From contig NZ_CP012109.1 in the NCBI RefSeq assembly GCF_000280925.3, forward strand, positions 3,740,501-3,804,500: a DNA stretch of 64,000 bases, given 5' to 3'. This document shows positions 1 through 8,301 of the stretch, in pieces. A program made the translations under genes and the position numbers. Numbering within the stretch: the stretch's first letter is position 1; each line of letters opens with the position of its first letter. Origin of the DNA: Myxococcus hansupus. Lineage in GTDB: Bacteria; Myxococcota; Myxococcia; Myxococcales; Myxococcaceae. Below the pieces are notes generated by a model, which was given only the letters and a program-made list of their open reading frames with translations, did not search any database and was not told the DNA's origin.

Positions 1-261
1 CAGGAGTGTTTTGGATTTCAGGCTGGGCATGGGTCCTTGGAGGGGCCGGGCGGTAGTGACGCGCGGTTGGAGGAAGTGGACGGGCAGAAGTACCCCCACG
101 AGCGTGCCCATGGAGGTGCTTCGCGACGCGCCCTGGCAATCAGTGCCACGCCTGGACGTACGTCACCCGAAACTCGGGTGGTTCGCGCTGCGAGCACCTG
201 TTCCGAGGTACATCACATTCTTCGCGCCGGGCTCGCCTCCCGGTCCTTGGGGTTGAGCGCC

Positions 262-1398
262 ATGTTCCAACGTTCCCCGCGTCGCCGTAGCACGCAGACC
301 CACAACTCCTTTTTCGGAGCCCTGGGGGCGTGTGTCCTCGGAGCCTCGCTCCTGACAGGTGGCTGTGCCACGTCGAAGCAAGTTCCCACGGAGGTTCCTG
401 CCTCCTCCGCTCCGGCTCCCTACGGCGTGGACGCCACACACTCGGTGGGATTCACGCGGCTGACCTTCGAGGACCCGGCGCGTCAGCGCACGTTGAAGAC
501 GGTGCTCTGGTATCCCAGCGCGCAGGGCACGCCGATGGTGGAGCACGTGGCCTCTCCCATCTTCGTCCCGTTCCATGCCGCGAAGGACGCACCCGCTGCC
601 AGCACTCAGGCGCGCTGGCCCTTGGTCGTGCTGTCACACGGCAACGGTGGCGAGGCCATCAACATGTCGTGGTTCGGCGCGCACCTGGCGGCCCATGGCT
701 TCATGGTCGTGTCGGTGAACCACCCGGGGAACTCGTACGGCGACACGAGCCCGGAGGGCTACGTGCGGGGCTGGGAGCGGCCTCGGGACTTCACGGCGCT
801 CCTGGACGGCTTGCTGGCGCACCCGAGTTGGGGGCCTCGCGTGGATGTGGAGCGCATCGGTTCCGCGGGCCATTCCATGGGCGGCTACACGGCGCTGGCC
901 CTCGTCGGAGCGCGGTTGAACCTGAAGTTCCTCGCGGACGTCTGCACGTCGCCGGCCACCCGGGCGCACCTGGGATGCGAGGAGCTGCGCGACGTGGACT
1001 ACAGCCGCATCGACTTCGCGGAGGCGCGCGCGTCGTACCAGGACTCGCGAGTCCGCGCGGCCTTCGCCATGGCGCCGGGGATGGCCGGCACCTATGAGGC
1101 CCGCGACGTGGCGGACATCACCGCGCCGGTCGCCCTGGTGCTCGCGAAAGGGGACGAGCTGATGCCTCACGAGGAGAACGGCGTCCACCTCGCGAAGCTG
1201 CTGCCCGCCGCGAAGACGGTGGTCCTGGAGGACGCGGCTCACTTCACGTTCCTGCCCCAGTGCGCGGAGCTGGGGTTCAAGGTGGCGCCCATGCTGTGCC
1301 GGGACGCGAAGCCTGGAACGAGGGCGGACTCGCAGACGCGGACGAACGCCGAGGCCGTGGCGTTCTTCCGGCGGGCCTTGGACGTTCAGGCCCGGTGA
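262..1398 (+). CDS. Alpha/beta hydrolase lipoprotein (dienelactone-hydrolase/PAF-acetylhydrolase-like)
   Basis: Predicted secreted esterase or lipase-like hydrolase of 378 residues. The open frame reaches further upstream, but ATG 262 is chosen because it gives a lipoprotein signal: basic start, hydrophobic stretch, then a lipobox LLTGGC. The serine-hydrolase triad is visible: nucleophile elbow GHSMGG with Ser205, an acidic residue in KGDE (Asp298) and a late His in DAAH (His327). An HGNGG oxyanion-type motif lies before the elbow. Residues before the catalytic domain read as strand-rich sequence ending in LWYPS, usual in this family. It stands alone, with nothing operonic on either side. The substrate is unknown; the family includes chlorophyllase-like, PAF-acetylhydrolase-like and dienelactone-hydrolase-like enzymes, and the sequence does not separate them. 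Confidence 0.85.
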   Translation: MFQRSPRRRSTQTHNSFFGALGACVLGASLLTGGCATSKQVPTEVPASSAPAPYGVDATHSVGFTRLTFEDPARQRTLKTVLWYPSAQGTPMVEHVASPIFVPFHAAKDAPAASTQARWPLVVLSHGNGGEAINMSWFGAHLAAHGFMVVSVNHPGNSYGDTSPEGYVRGWERPRDFTALLDGLLAHPSWGPRVDVERIGSAGHSMGGYTALALVGARLNLKFLADVCTSPATRAHLGCEELRDVDYSRIDFAEARASYQDSRVRAAFAMAPGMAGTYEARDVADITAPVALVLAKGDELMPHEENGVHLAKLLPAAKTVVLEDAAHFTFLPQCAELGFKVAPMLCRDAKPGTRADSQTRTNAEAVAFFRRALDVQAR

Positions 1399-1563
1399 CG
1401 TCTTCCCGGTGCGGCACGGCGCCGACGAGGGCGGCGCCAGGAGCGCGGTCTCGCGTGCTGGGCTTCATGCGTTGGTGAACGTCCTCCGGGCGTGGTTCCA
1501 TGCGCGCCGCGTCCCGGGTCCACTTGAGCGGCACCGAGACACGGGGCGCGGAAACCAGAGTCC

Positions 1564-1938
1564 ATGCCCGTCACCTTCAACCACACCATCATCGCGGCGA
1601 AGAACCGCCAGGCGTCCGCACAGTTCTACCTGGACCTCCTCGAAGCCAACGAAGCGCCCTCCTGGGGCCCTTTCACCAACATCCAGCTCGACGCAGGCGT
1701 CCTGCTCCAATTCGCAGAGCCGCCCTTCGACATCCAGATGCAGCACTACGCCTTCCTCGTCGACGACGAGCGCTTCGACCGGGCGCTCGCTCGACTTCAG
1801 GAGCGCGGCATCACGTACTGGGCCGACCCGCATCGGCAGCGCCCTGGGGATATCAACCATGACCATGGAGGCCGGGGCCTCTATGTGATGGACCCCGCGG
1901 GGCACGGCCTCGAGCTGATCACGCGACCGTATCTGTGA
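1564..1938 (+). CDS. VOC (glyoxalase/bleomycin-resistance) superfamily protein
   Basis: Small 124-residue cytosolic protein with the vicinal-oxygen-chelate pattern: it opens with FNHTIIAAKNRQASAQFY and ends with YVMDPAGHGLELIT. The His near the start (HTII) and the Glu near the end (LELI) are the usual metal-ligand positions. A middle segment, HYAFLVDDERFDRALARL, matches the second repeat. A single VOC module of this length normally acts as a homodimer. The substrate cannot be told: relatives are glyoxalases, dioxygenases, isomerases and drug-binding proteins. It converges with the SecY-like gene on the other strand, and the two coding ends overlap by about 20 bp. Confidence 0.85.
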   Translation: MPVTFNHTIIAAKNRQASAQFYLDLLEANEAPSWGPFTNIQLDAGVLLQFAEPPFDIQMQHYAFLVDDERFDRALARLQERGITYWADPHRQRPGDINHDHGGRGLYVMDPAGHGLELITRPYL

Positions 1939-3307
1939 CAGGCGGAGGCCACCCTCCGTTGCCCCGTCCCAGGACCCTCCGGGCCGCTTCCACGTGGCCC
2001 GGAGGGACGAGCACGTCGAGCGGATGATATGGGCCAAAGATGTGGAACAAGCCCCGGACGCTGGCGCCACGTGCCATCGCCGGAATGTCCGCGGCGGTGA
2101 GTGCGCCGAGTGCCGGCTCCACGTCCAACACGCTGTGCAGTGGCCACGCCGGCGTCCAGGTGCGGTGCCGGAGGCCACGCGCCTCGTGCGAAACGTCCAA
2201 GACCCAAGCCACCGCGAGCACGAGGCCAGGCAGTGTCATCAGTGGCAGGTCGAGTTCCTTGGGAATGAGCAGTGTCGGGAGGACCACCACGAGCCCGAAG
2301 AGCACGCTCCAGGCCGTGGCAGTGGGGAGCATCGCCTTGGCTCGCACGGTCATGTGGGTTCGAACCTGTGAGGAGCAACCACCGTTCGGATCGGCGTACG
2401 CCGCCCAGCGAGAACCCACGACCCCCGGCCAGAAGAAGCACGCGGACAATACCCCCGTGGCGACGGCGAGCAGCGCGACGGCGCAGGCGGGTTGAAGCCA
2501 CAGGGAGTCACTCCGCCCGAACAGGAGGGTCAGTGGGAGAAGGCCAATGAACCCGGTCGCGAGATACGCGGGGATGAGGCCACCCGTGGGAATCCGCGGC
2601 GCCACGGGAGCGTCATCGTGGGAGAAGAGTTCGCACGCGGTGCCAGTCATCATCCAGGTCACGCACACGAGTACGGCGCCCAGCACCAGGACCAGCGGCA
2701 CCACCGTGCCGAGCGGAATCCCGGTTCGGGCCCAGGGCAGGCTCCACCGCATCAAGGCCTCGACGACCTCGGGAACGGCGAGGCCGAGCAGGACGGCCGC
2801 GTAGCCACTGCCCAATCCATACCGATCGACGGCGACGGTGAGCGCGTGCAGGAAGAAGGGTGCGGCGGCCAGCACGAACCAGACTTCGAGGAACGGAAAG
2901 GACCCGGGAGTCACCGGAGCCGGGTCTTCGCCGAAGTCCAGGAAGAGGGGACCATCACTCACGAACGCCACCCCGAGCGCCGCGAACACGGCGAACACCC
3001 CTCCGAGGACCCGCGCCAACGTGCGCAGGCCTCCTCGTTCGATGGGACCGCTCCTGCGGAGGATTCGCCAGGAGGGAACCAGCGCGGTAACCACCTCAAC
3101 CACCACGAACGAACACAGAAACGGGACCAGCCCGAGCTTGAACAGGTTCAGCCCCTCGGGCTCGGGGAAGTGGACCGCGTCCCCCCAGAGCGCGTGAAAG
3201 AGGCCGGGCAGCGTCACCCCATGGCCGAGCACGGGTATCAGGAACACCGCCAGGGTCACTCCCAGCCGGAACGGAACCTGCGATAGCAGGGGCCTCTTGT
3301 CATCCAT
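1919..3307 (-). CDS. Highly divergent SecY-like membrane protein with C-terminal DUF2007-like tail
   Basis: 462-residue polytopic membrane protein. Start ATG 3307 gives MDDKRPLLSQ just before the first membrane helix; the frame stays open further upstream but that stretch has no protein character. Several segments line up with SecY: LFKLGLVPFLCSFVVVEVVT with the TM2 region, DRYGLGSGYAAVLLGLAVPE with the conserved ERGIGNG helix, and PRIPTGGLIPAYLA with the NxxGVIPxIFA segment. The basic cytosolic loop after TM8, which binds ribosomes and SecA, is hardly recognisable. The last 60 residues (about 400-450), ending in PLDVLVPPGHVEAARRVL, resemble the DUF2007 signal-transducer domain. It is not near ribosomal-protein genes, so it is probably not the housekeeping translocase. 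Function unknown; could be a specialised translocon or a degenerating paralogue. Confidence 0.7.
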   Translation of the reverse strand: MDDKRPLLSQVPFRLGVTLAVFLIPVLGHGVTLPGLFHALWGDAVHFPEPEGLNLFKLGLVPFLCSFVVVEVVTALVPSWRILRRSGPIERGGLRTLARVLGGVFAVFAALGVAFVSDGPLFLDFGEDPAPVTPGSFPFLEVWFVLAAAPFFLHALTVAVDRYGLGSGYAAVLLGLAVPEVVEALMRWSLPWARTGIPLGTVVPLVLVLGAVLVCVTWMMTGTACELFSHDDAPVAPRIPTGGLIPAYLATGFIGLLPLTLLFGRSDSLWLQPACAVALLAVATGVLSACFFWPGVVGSRWAAYADPNGGCSSQVRTHMTVRAKAMLPTATAWSVLFGLVVVLPTLLIPKELDLPLMTLPGLVLAVAWVLDVSHEARGLRHRTWTPAWPLHSVLDVEPALGALTAADIPAMARGASVRGLFHIFGPYHPLDVLVPPGHVEAARRVLGRGNGGWPPPVTDTVA

Positions 3308-3509
3308 GGGCCGCCCGGCAGTGCAAGGCAGGTGCCTTGCGCCCATGTGCGCGCTCGACGCTGGGGCCAGGCGCTCCGCCGGGCACTTGGCCCGGGGGAT
3401 GTGGCCCGAGGTACACGGCGTCCCTGGGTGAAGCGCACGGGGGGCGTGGGCACCATGACACAGGCGGTGGTTCCACACGGCCGCGCTGGCATCCTCAGGA
3501 GGCAACCCC

Positions 3510-3974
3510 ATGGCGGAGTACACCGAACCCCCCATCAACAACGCCACGCCGGTGAAGGAGCGCGACGAGCCCTTGGACTTGCAGGGCTTCCTGGACGAGC
3601 TGGGCAACAGCCGCGAGTTCCAGGTGAACGGCGTGGAAGCCCGGCAGGGCGCGGAGGCGGTGTTCTGCACGCTCGCGCGCCGCCTGTCCGACGGCGAGGA
3701 CGTGAAGCTGTTCCGCATCCTGGGCAAGGATGGCATCGGCGCCATCCTGGGCACCTGCGCCATCCACCGGGGCCCGTCCCACGCCCGGCGCATGGACCGC
3801 GCGGAGTTCATCACCGACGTGGCGGACCACCTGCGCATCCCCGGCGACCAGGCGCTGCGTGTGCTGACCACCGTCTTCACGGCGGTCCGGGACCGGCTCC
3901 CCGAGGACGAGGTGGCGGCCGTGGCCTCGCAGCTCCCCGCGGACCTCGCGGACCTGTTCCGCAGGCCCGTCTAG
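3510..3974 (+). CDS. DUF2267-family protein
   Basis: 154-residue soluble acidic protein. It has the two helical halves of the DUF2267 family: a first half with EAVFCTLARRLSDGEDVKLF and a second with ITDVADHLRIPGDQALRVLTTVFTAV, ending in ASQLPADLADLF. The leucine- and acid-rich pattern VLTTVFTAVRDRLPEDE...QLP is the family signature. The molecular role of DUF2267 proteins is not established. An AGGA-type ribosome site lies in the AGGAGGCAACCCC stretch just before ATG 3510. The gene is divergent from the SecY-like gene and convergent with the UbiB-like kinase, with only 7 bp between the two stops. Confidence 0.8.
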   Translation: MAEYTEPPINNATPVKERDEPLDLQGFLDELGNSREFQVNGVEARQGAEAVFCTLARRLSDGEDVKLFRILGKDGIGAILGTCAIHRGPSHARRMDRAEFITDVADHLRIPGDQALRVLTTVFTAVRDRLPEDEVAAVASQLPADLADLFRRPV

Positions 3975-3981
3975 GCCGCGC

Positions 3982-5673
3982 CTACTTGCGCTTGGGCTTC
4001 TTGAGGAAGCGGCTCAAGCGCACCTTGCCAATGCCGCGCCCACCGAAGAGGTACCAGGTGATGGCCGCGCCAAAGAACGCCGCCGCCACGGCGATGCCAA
4101 TGGCCCCGAGCACCGGCACGTTGCCGTACATCCACGGCTTGGGCGCGAAGGAGATGAACGCGCCCACGATGAACCCACACGCGCACAGGCCCATGAAGGC
4201 AATCACGGCGGCGCTGCGCAGGTTCTCATTCAGCTTGTCGAACTGGTCGGCGCGCACCGTGACGGTGAACTTGCCGGACTCCATGTCCAGGAGGATCTGC
4301 GAAAGCTGCGTGGGCAGGTCCTGCGCCATGGACTGGAAGCGCAGCAGCGTGCGCATCAGCCCGCCCTGGAGCTGCGTGGGATCGTAGCGCCCGGCGAGCA
4401 GCTCCTTCGCGTAGGGCAGGGCGACCTCAATGATGTTCATCTCCGGGTACAGGCTGCGCAGCATGCCCTCCGTGGACACGGAGGCGCGGCTGAGCAGCGC
4501 GTACTCCTTGGGGATGCGGATGCGGTACTTCACGGCCAGATCCAACAAGTCGCGCAGCAGCGAGCGCGTGTCCACCTGGCCCAGCGTGGTGGCCAGGTGC
4601 TGGCCGAGCAGCGCCTCGATGTCGTTGCGGAATCCCACCAGGTTGGCGCGCGCGTCCGGCACGCCCACGCGGTAGAGGATGCGCGCCACGGACTCGCTGT
4701 CCTTCAGCGCCACCGCGAGGCATAGCATGACCAGCGTCTCCTGCATGGGCCGCGACAGCCGGCCCACCACGCCGAAGTCCAGCAGCGCCAGCCGGTGGTC
4801 CTCCATCAGCAGGAGGTTGCCGGGGTGCGGGTCTCCGTGGAACAGCCCGTCCTCGAAGAGCTGGCGGAAGGACGCATCCAGGATGTTCTGGGCAATCGCC
4901 TTGCGCTCGGACTCGTTCAGCTCTGCGGGGTTGAGCTTCACGCCGCGGATGAACTCCAGCGTCAGCACCGTGCGGCTGGACAGGCTGGAGTAGACGCGCG
5001 GAATCTTGAGGTACGGCCGCTCGCGGTGGTTCTCCAGGAAGGCCCGGATGTTGGTGGCCTCGTTGATGAAGTCGAGCTCCTCGTGGATGGCGCGGTCGAA
5101 CTCGTCCACGATGCCGGTGGGCGTGTACACGCCCGTCTCCTCGACCACGGCTTCCAGCAGCCGCGCCAGGCTGCGCAGCACGCCCAGGTCGGAGTCGATG
5201 CGCTCGGCGATGCCGGGGCGCTGCACCTTCACCACCACCTCTTCGCCCTCCAGCGTCACCGCGCGGTGCACCTGCGCGATGGACGCGGCGGCCAGCGGCG
5301 TGGGGTCGATGGTGGCGAACAGGCTCTCCACGCTGGCGCCCAGCGACTCTCGAATCTGCGCGTGGACGTCCTCCAGCGCGATGGGCTCCACGTGGTCCTG
5401 GAGCATGGCCAGCTCGTCGATGTACTCGGCGGGCAGCAGGTCCGCGCGGGTGGACAGCACCTGGCCCAGCTTGACGAAGGTGGGGCCCAGGTCGTTGAGC
5501 AGCATCCGGAAGCGCCGGGCCGTGGAGGCGCGCTGGGCTTCCGGAGAGACTTCCACCTTCTCCTTGCGGCCGACGATGCGCCACAGCCCCGCGCGCTCCG
5601 CCAGCTCGCCAAAGCCGTGGCGCGCCGCGATGACGGTGATTTGCCGCACGCGGTTGAGGTCCTGGAGAATCAC
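3982..5673 (-). CDS. AarF/UbiB/ABC1 atypical protein kinase-like membrane protein
   Basis: 563-residue member of the UbiB (ABC1/ADCK) family, which supports ubiquinone or other lipid metabolism at the inner membrane. The KxGQ family motif is at residues 68-71 (VKLGQ), followed by the Ala-rich nucleotide loop AAASIAQVH (128-136) and the lysine strand VKVQRPGI (148-155). The catalytic region GDPHPGN...LLDFG is near 275-305, and two transmembrane helices close the protein near 495-545. All usual motifs are intact, so it should be active. It is monocistronic, ending 7 bp from the DUF2267 gene. A specific role in quinone synthesis here is inference from the family. Confidence 0.9.
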   Translation of the reverse strand: MILQDLNRVRQITVIAARHGFGELAERAGLWRIVGRKEKVEVSPEAQRASTARRFRMLLNDLGPTFVKLGQVLSTRADLLPAEYIDELAMLQDHVEPIALEDVHAQIRESLGASVESLFATIDPTPLAAASIAQVHRAVTLEGEEVVVKVQRPGIAERIDSDLGVLRSLARLLEAVVEETGVYTPTGIVDEFDRAIHEELDFINEATNIRAFLENHRERPYLKIPRVYSSLSSRTVLTLEFIRGVKLNPAELNESERKAIAQNILDASFRQLFEDGLFHGDPHPGNLLLMEDHRLALLDFGVVGRLSRPMQETLVMLCLAVALKDSESVARILYRVGVPDARANLVGFRNDIEALLGQHLATTLGQVDTRSLLRDLLDLAVKYRIRIPKEYALLSRASVSTEGMLRSLYPEMNIIEVALPYAKELLAGRYDPTQLQGGLMRTLLRFQSMAQDLPTQLSQILLDMESGKFTVTVRADQFDKLNENLRSAAVIAFMGLCACGFIVGAFISFAPKPWMYGNVPVLGAIGIAVAAAFFGAAITWYLFGGRGIGKVRLSRFLKKPKRK

Positions 5674-5828
5674 GGGCGTTCCTGGCCGCTACGTTACGCT
5701 GTGACGGCCGGCTTGGCCACGACGCTCGAGCGTCCGCGACTCACCCGCGAGCAAAATGTCCGCTGGGCGAGGGAAGGGCGCGCCCCGTGCTGGGAGGACG
5801 CCCCCGTGGCCGCTTTGAAGCGGGGACT

Positions 5829-6617
5829 TCAGGGCACGGCCTGGTGGGTCTGAAAGATGCTCCCGTAGTTGTAGAGGTTGTTGTCGTACGGGGTGATGGC
5901 GTCATCGGCCTTCTTGGTACACGCCGCGGCGGTGGGGTCGAAGGCCTGGTACTTGCCCTTGTCGTCCTTGAACTCCACCCACGCGTGGTCACCCCGGCCC
6001 GTCTTTCCGAAGACGACGCGCGCGTCCACGCCGGCCTTCTCGAAGCGCTGCTCGGCCTCGATGGCCATGTCCACGCAGACGCCCGCCCGCGTCTTGTCGA
6101 AGGTGCCGGCGTTCTTCATGGCGGCGTCCCACGACTTGCCGCCCGTGTAGTCATAGGTCCACTCGGTGGCCTGCTTCGCGATGTCCTGGGCCACTGCATC
6201 CGCGCTCTTGCCCGACGGAGGGCCCTTCTCTCCCTGCGCCTGGGCGGGGGCTGGCGCCGATTGCTCCTTGGCGGGCGGCGGCGTGGGCCGCGGCTTCTGG
6301 CCCTGGGTCTTGGACGGCTCGAAGCTGTCGGTGCGCCAGTTCTGCTGGAAGCGCGACTCGGCGGGCTTCGGGCATGCGCCCTTGGTGCCCTCGGTCTTCG
6401 CGCCCTCGCCCTTCAGGAGGGCCTCCTTCGTCAAGCCCATCTTCTTCAACAGGTCGGCGAACTCCTGGGGCTGCTTCGCGGAGTCCACCGTCTTCACCGT
6501 CGTGCCATCCGGGTTGACGACCTTCACCACGACATTCTGTGACGCCTGCGCGGCATCGGGAGCGCGCTTCGCGCAAGCGCTGCTGGAGGACGTGCGCGAC
6601 AGGGAGGAGATCGCCAT
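5829..6617 (-). CDS. Transglutaminase-like cysteine-protease-fold protein
   Basis: 262-residue protein with a Ser- and Ala-rich start, a Pro/Ala/Gln-rich linker (residues 105-135) and a C-terminal transglutaminase-like core. The putative triad is Cys181 (GVCVDMA), His211 (GDHAWVEF) and Asp227 (FDPTAA), in the order and spacing of that fold. A start at ATG 6617 is used; the upstream extension to 6719 is Pro/Arg-rich and unconvincing. There is no clear signal peptide from this start. It may act as a peptidase or cross-linking enzyme; the substrate is unknown. It stands alone between the UbiB-like gene and nhaA, all on the minus strand with 150-200 bp gaps. Confidence 0.7.
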   Translation of the reverse strand: MAISSLSRTSSSSACAKRAPDAAQASQNVVVKVVNPDGTTVKTVDSAKQPQEFADLLKKMGLTKEALLKGEGAKTEGTKGACPKPAESRFQQNWRTDSFEPSKTQGQKPRPTPPPAKEQSAPAPAQAQGEKGPPSGKSADAVAQDIAKQATEWTYDYTGGKSWDAAMKNAGTFDKTRAGVCVDMAIEAEQRFEKAGVDARVVFGKTGRGDHAWVEFKDDKGKYQAFDPTAAACTKKADDAITPYDNNLYNYGSIFQTHQAVP

Positions 6618-6819
6618 GGGATTGGTCCTTGAAGGAAGCGTGGGATGCCTGGCCCATGAGCATGGCGTGTGCCAGCGCGGAGGTGGTCGGGCGTGAGTGC
6701 CAACCACCTGGATTGACAAGGACTCCGGGCCCGCCGTCCTGGGCGGAGGCCCGCGCGGCTGATGACCATCGTTGGCGACGTGGTGTCCGGCGTCATCACC
6801 CCGCCCGCGGTCCCCGGCG

Positions 6820-8169
6820 TCACACCGGGACGGCCGGCCTGGCCATGAAGCGCAAGAGCCCGTAACCCACCACCGCGGACAAGAGCGAGCCCACCAGGAT
6901 GCCCAGCTTGGCCTCCGTCAGCAGCTCCGGCTGCCCGGGGAAGGCCAGGCCGGCGACGAAGAGCGCCACCGTGAATCCGATGCCCGCGACCACCGCCACG
7001 CCATGAAGCTGCGGCAGGCGCGCGCCGCCGGGCCGCTCCGCCGCGCCCAGCTTCACCGCGCCCCAGGTGAAGACGAAGATGCCCACCTGCTTGCCCACGA
7101 AGAGGCCCGCGATGATGCCCAGGGGCAGCGGGCGCAGCAAATCCCCCAAGCCCATGCCCGCCAGCGAGATGCCCGAGTTGGCCAGGGCGAAGAGCGGCAC
7201 GATGCCGTACGCCACCGGGACATGCCACAGGTGGACGAAGCGGTTGAGCGGCGGCTCCAGCTCCTCCAGGCGCTCCTCGATGTAGAGAATCTGCGCGCCG
7301 CGGGCCGCCTCGTCCACGGGCGTCTGGAGCGTCCGGTCCACGTAGCGGCCCAGCTCCTCCAGCACCTGCCGGCCGGGGCGTGGGGGCCGCGCGGGGATGA
7401 ACATGCCCAGCACCACGCCGGCCAGCGTGGCGTGGATGCCGCCGTGGTGCATGGCATACCAGAGCGCCACGCCCGCCAGCGCATAGGCCACACCGCTGCG
7501 CACCTGGAAGTGATTGAGGCACGCCAGCACGGCGAGCACCCCCACGGCGGCGAGCAGCCCGCTCGCATGGAGACCCGCGCCATAGAAGAGCGCGATGACC
7601 AGGATGCCGCCGATGTCGTCGAAGATGGCCAACGCGGTGAGGAACACCACGAGCCCATGGCCCACCCGCGCCTTGACCAGCGTGAGGCAGCCAATGGCGA
7701 AGGCGATGTCGGTGGCCATGGGGATGGCCCAGCCGGCCTGGGCGGGCGTGCCGTAATTGAAGGCGGAGTAGACCAGGGCGGGGACCAGCATGCCGCCCAT
7801 CGCGGCGATGAGCGGCAGCACCGCGCGGGAGAAGGTGCGCAGCTCGCCCGAGCTCAGCTCGCGTTTGATCTCCATGCCGACGACGAAGAAGAACAACGTC
7901 ATCAGCCCGTCGTTGATGAACTCGCGGAAGGTGAAGTGGCCCTGGGTGCCCGCCACCCCCACCACCATCCGGGCGTCGAAGAGCGCGGCGTAGGCGGCGG
8001 CCCACGGCGAGTTCGCCCACGCGAGCGCGGCCACGGCGCACAACGCCAGCAGGATGCCGCTGGCCGCCTCCAGGCGGAAGAAGGCCTGGAAGGGCGCCAC
8101 GGCCACGCGGAAGAGCGCGGGGATGGGAGGCCGCGGCCGGGCCTCTGAAGTCGGGGGCGTCTGCGGCAT
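6820..8169 (-). CDS. nhaA: Na+/H+ antiporter NhaA
   Basis: 449-residue inner-membrane sodium/proton antiporter. NhaA hallmarks are present: FINDGLMTLFFFVVGMEIKREL near the start, IPMATDIAFAIG, and the paired aspartates in ALAIFDDIGGILVIALFY that bind Na+/H+. A longer-than-usual soluble stretch (PARPPRPGRQ to EELEPPLNRFVH) sits between the two membrane halves, as in many non-enteric NhaA proteins, and lies before the conserved segment PLFALANSGI. Start ATG 8169 (MPQTPP) leaves about 25 polar residues before the first helix. It is divergent from mutS with about 130 bp between. It extrudes sodium and helps alkaline pH homeostasis; the Mrp operon in this window has an overlapping job. Confidence 0.95.
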   Translation of the reverse strand: MPQTPPTSEARPRPPIPALFRVAVAPFQAFFRLEAASGILLALCAVAALAWANSPWAAAYAALFDARMVVGVAGTQGHFTFREFINDGLMTLFFFVVGMEIKRELSSGELRTFSRAVLPLIAAMGGMLVPALVYSAFNYGTPAQAGWAIPMATDIAFAIGCLTLVKARVGHGLVVFLTALAIFDDIGGILVIALFYGAGLHASGLLAAVGVLAVLACLNHFQVRSGVAYALAGVALWYAMHHGGIHATLAGVVLGMFIPARPPRPGRQVLEELGRYVDRTLQTPVDEAARGAQILYIEERLEELEPPLNRFVHLWHVPVAYGIVPLFALANSGISLAGMGLGDLLRPLPLGIIAGLFVGKQVGIFVFTWGAVKLGAAERPGGARLPQLHGVAVVAGIGFTVALFVAGLAFPGQPELLTEAKLGILVGSLLSAVVGYGLLRFMARPAVPV

Positions 8170-8301
8170 GCGCCGCGCACGATGCACCGCGAGGATGAGG
8201 GCCGCATCCGTTTTCAGCGGCGGGTCGAACGGAATGTCGGCCGTGGGTGGTAAGGGAACTTGGCGGGTAGGAAACCGGTTCGTTGATCCGGGGGTGGGGC
8301 C

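Noticed and set aside
11-256. Short open frame at the window start
   Set aside because: No ribosome site, no known motif, and overlaps the upstream region of the lipoprotein hydrolase.
2357-2366. GGTTCGAACC, like a tRNA T-loop
   Set aside because: It is an isolated palindrome inside the SecY-like coding region; no acceptor or anticodon stem can be drawn around it.
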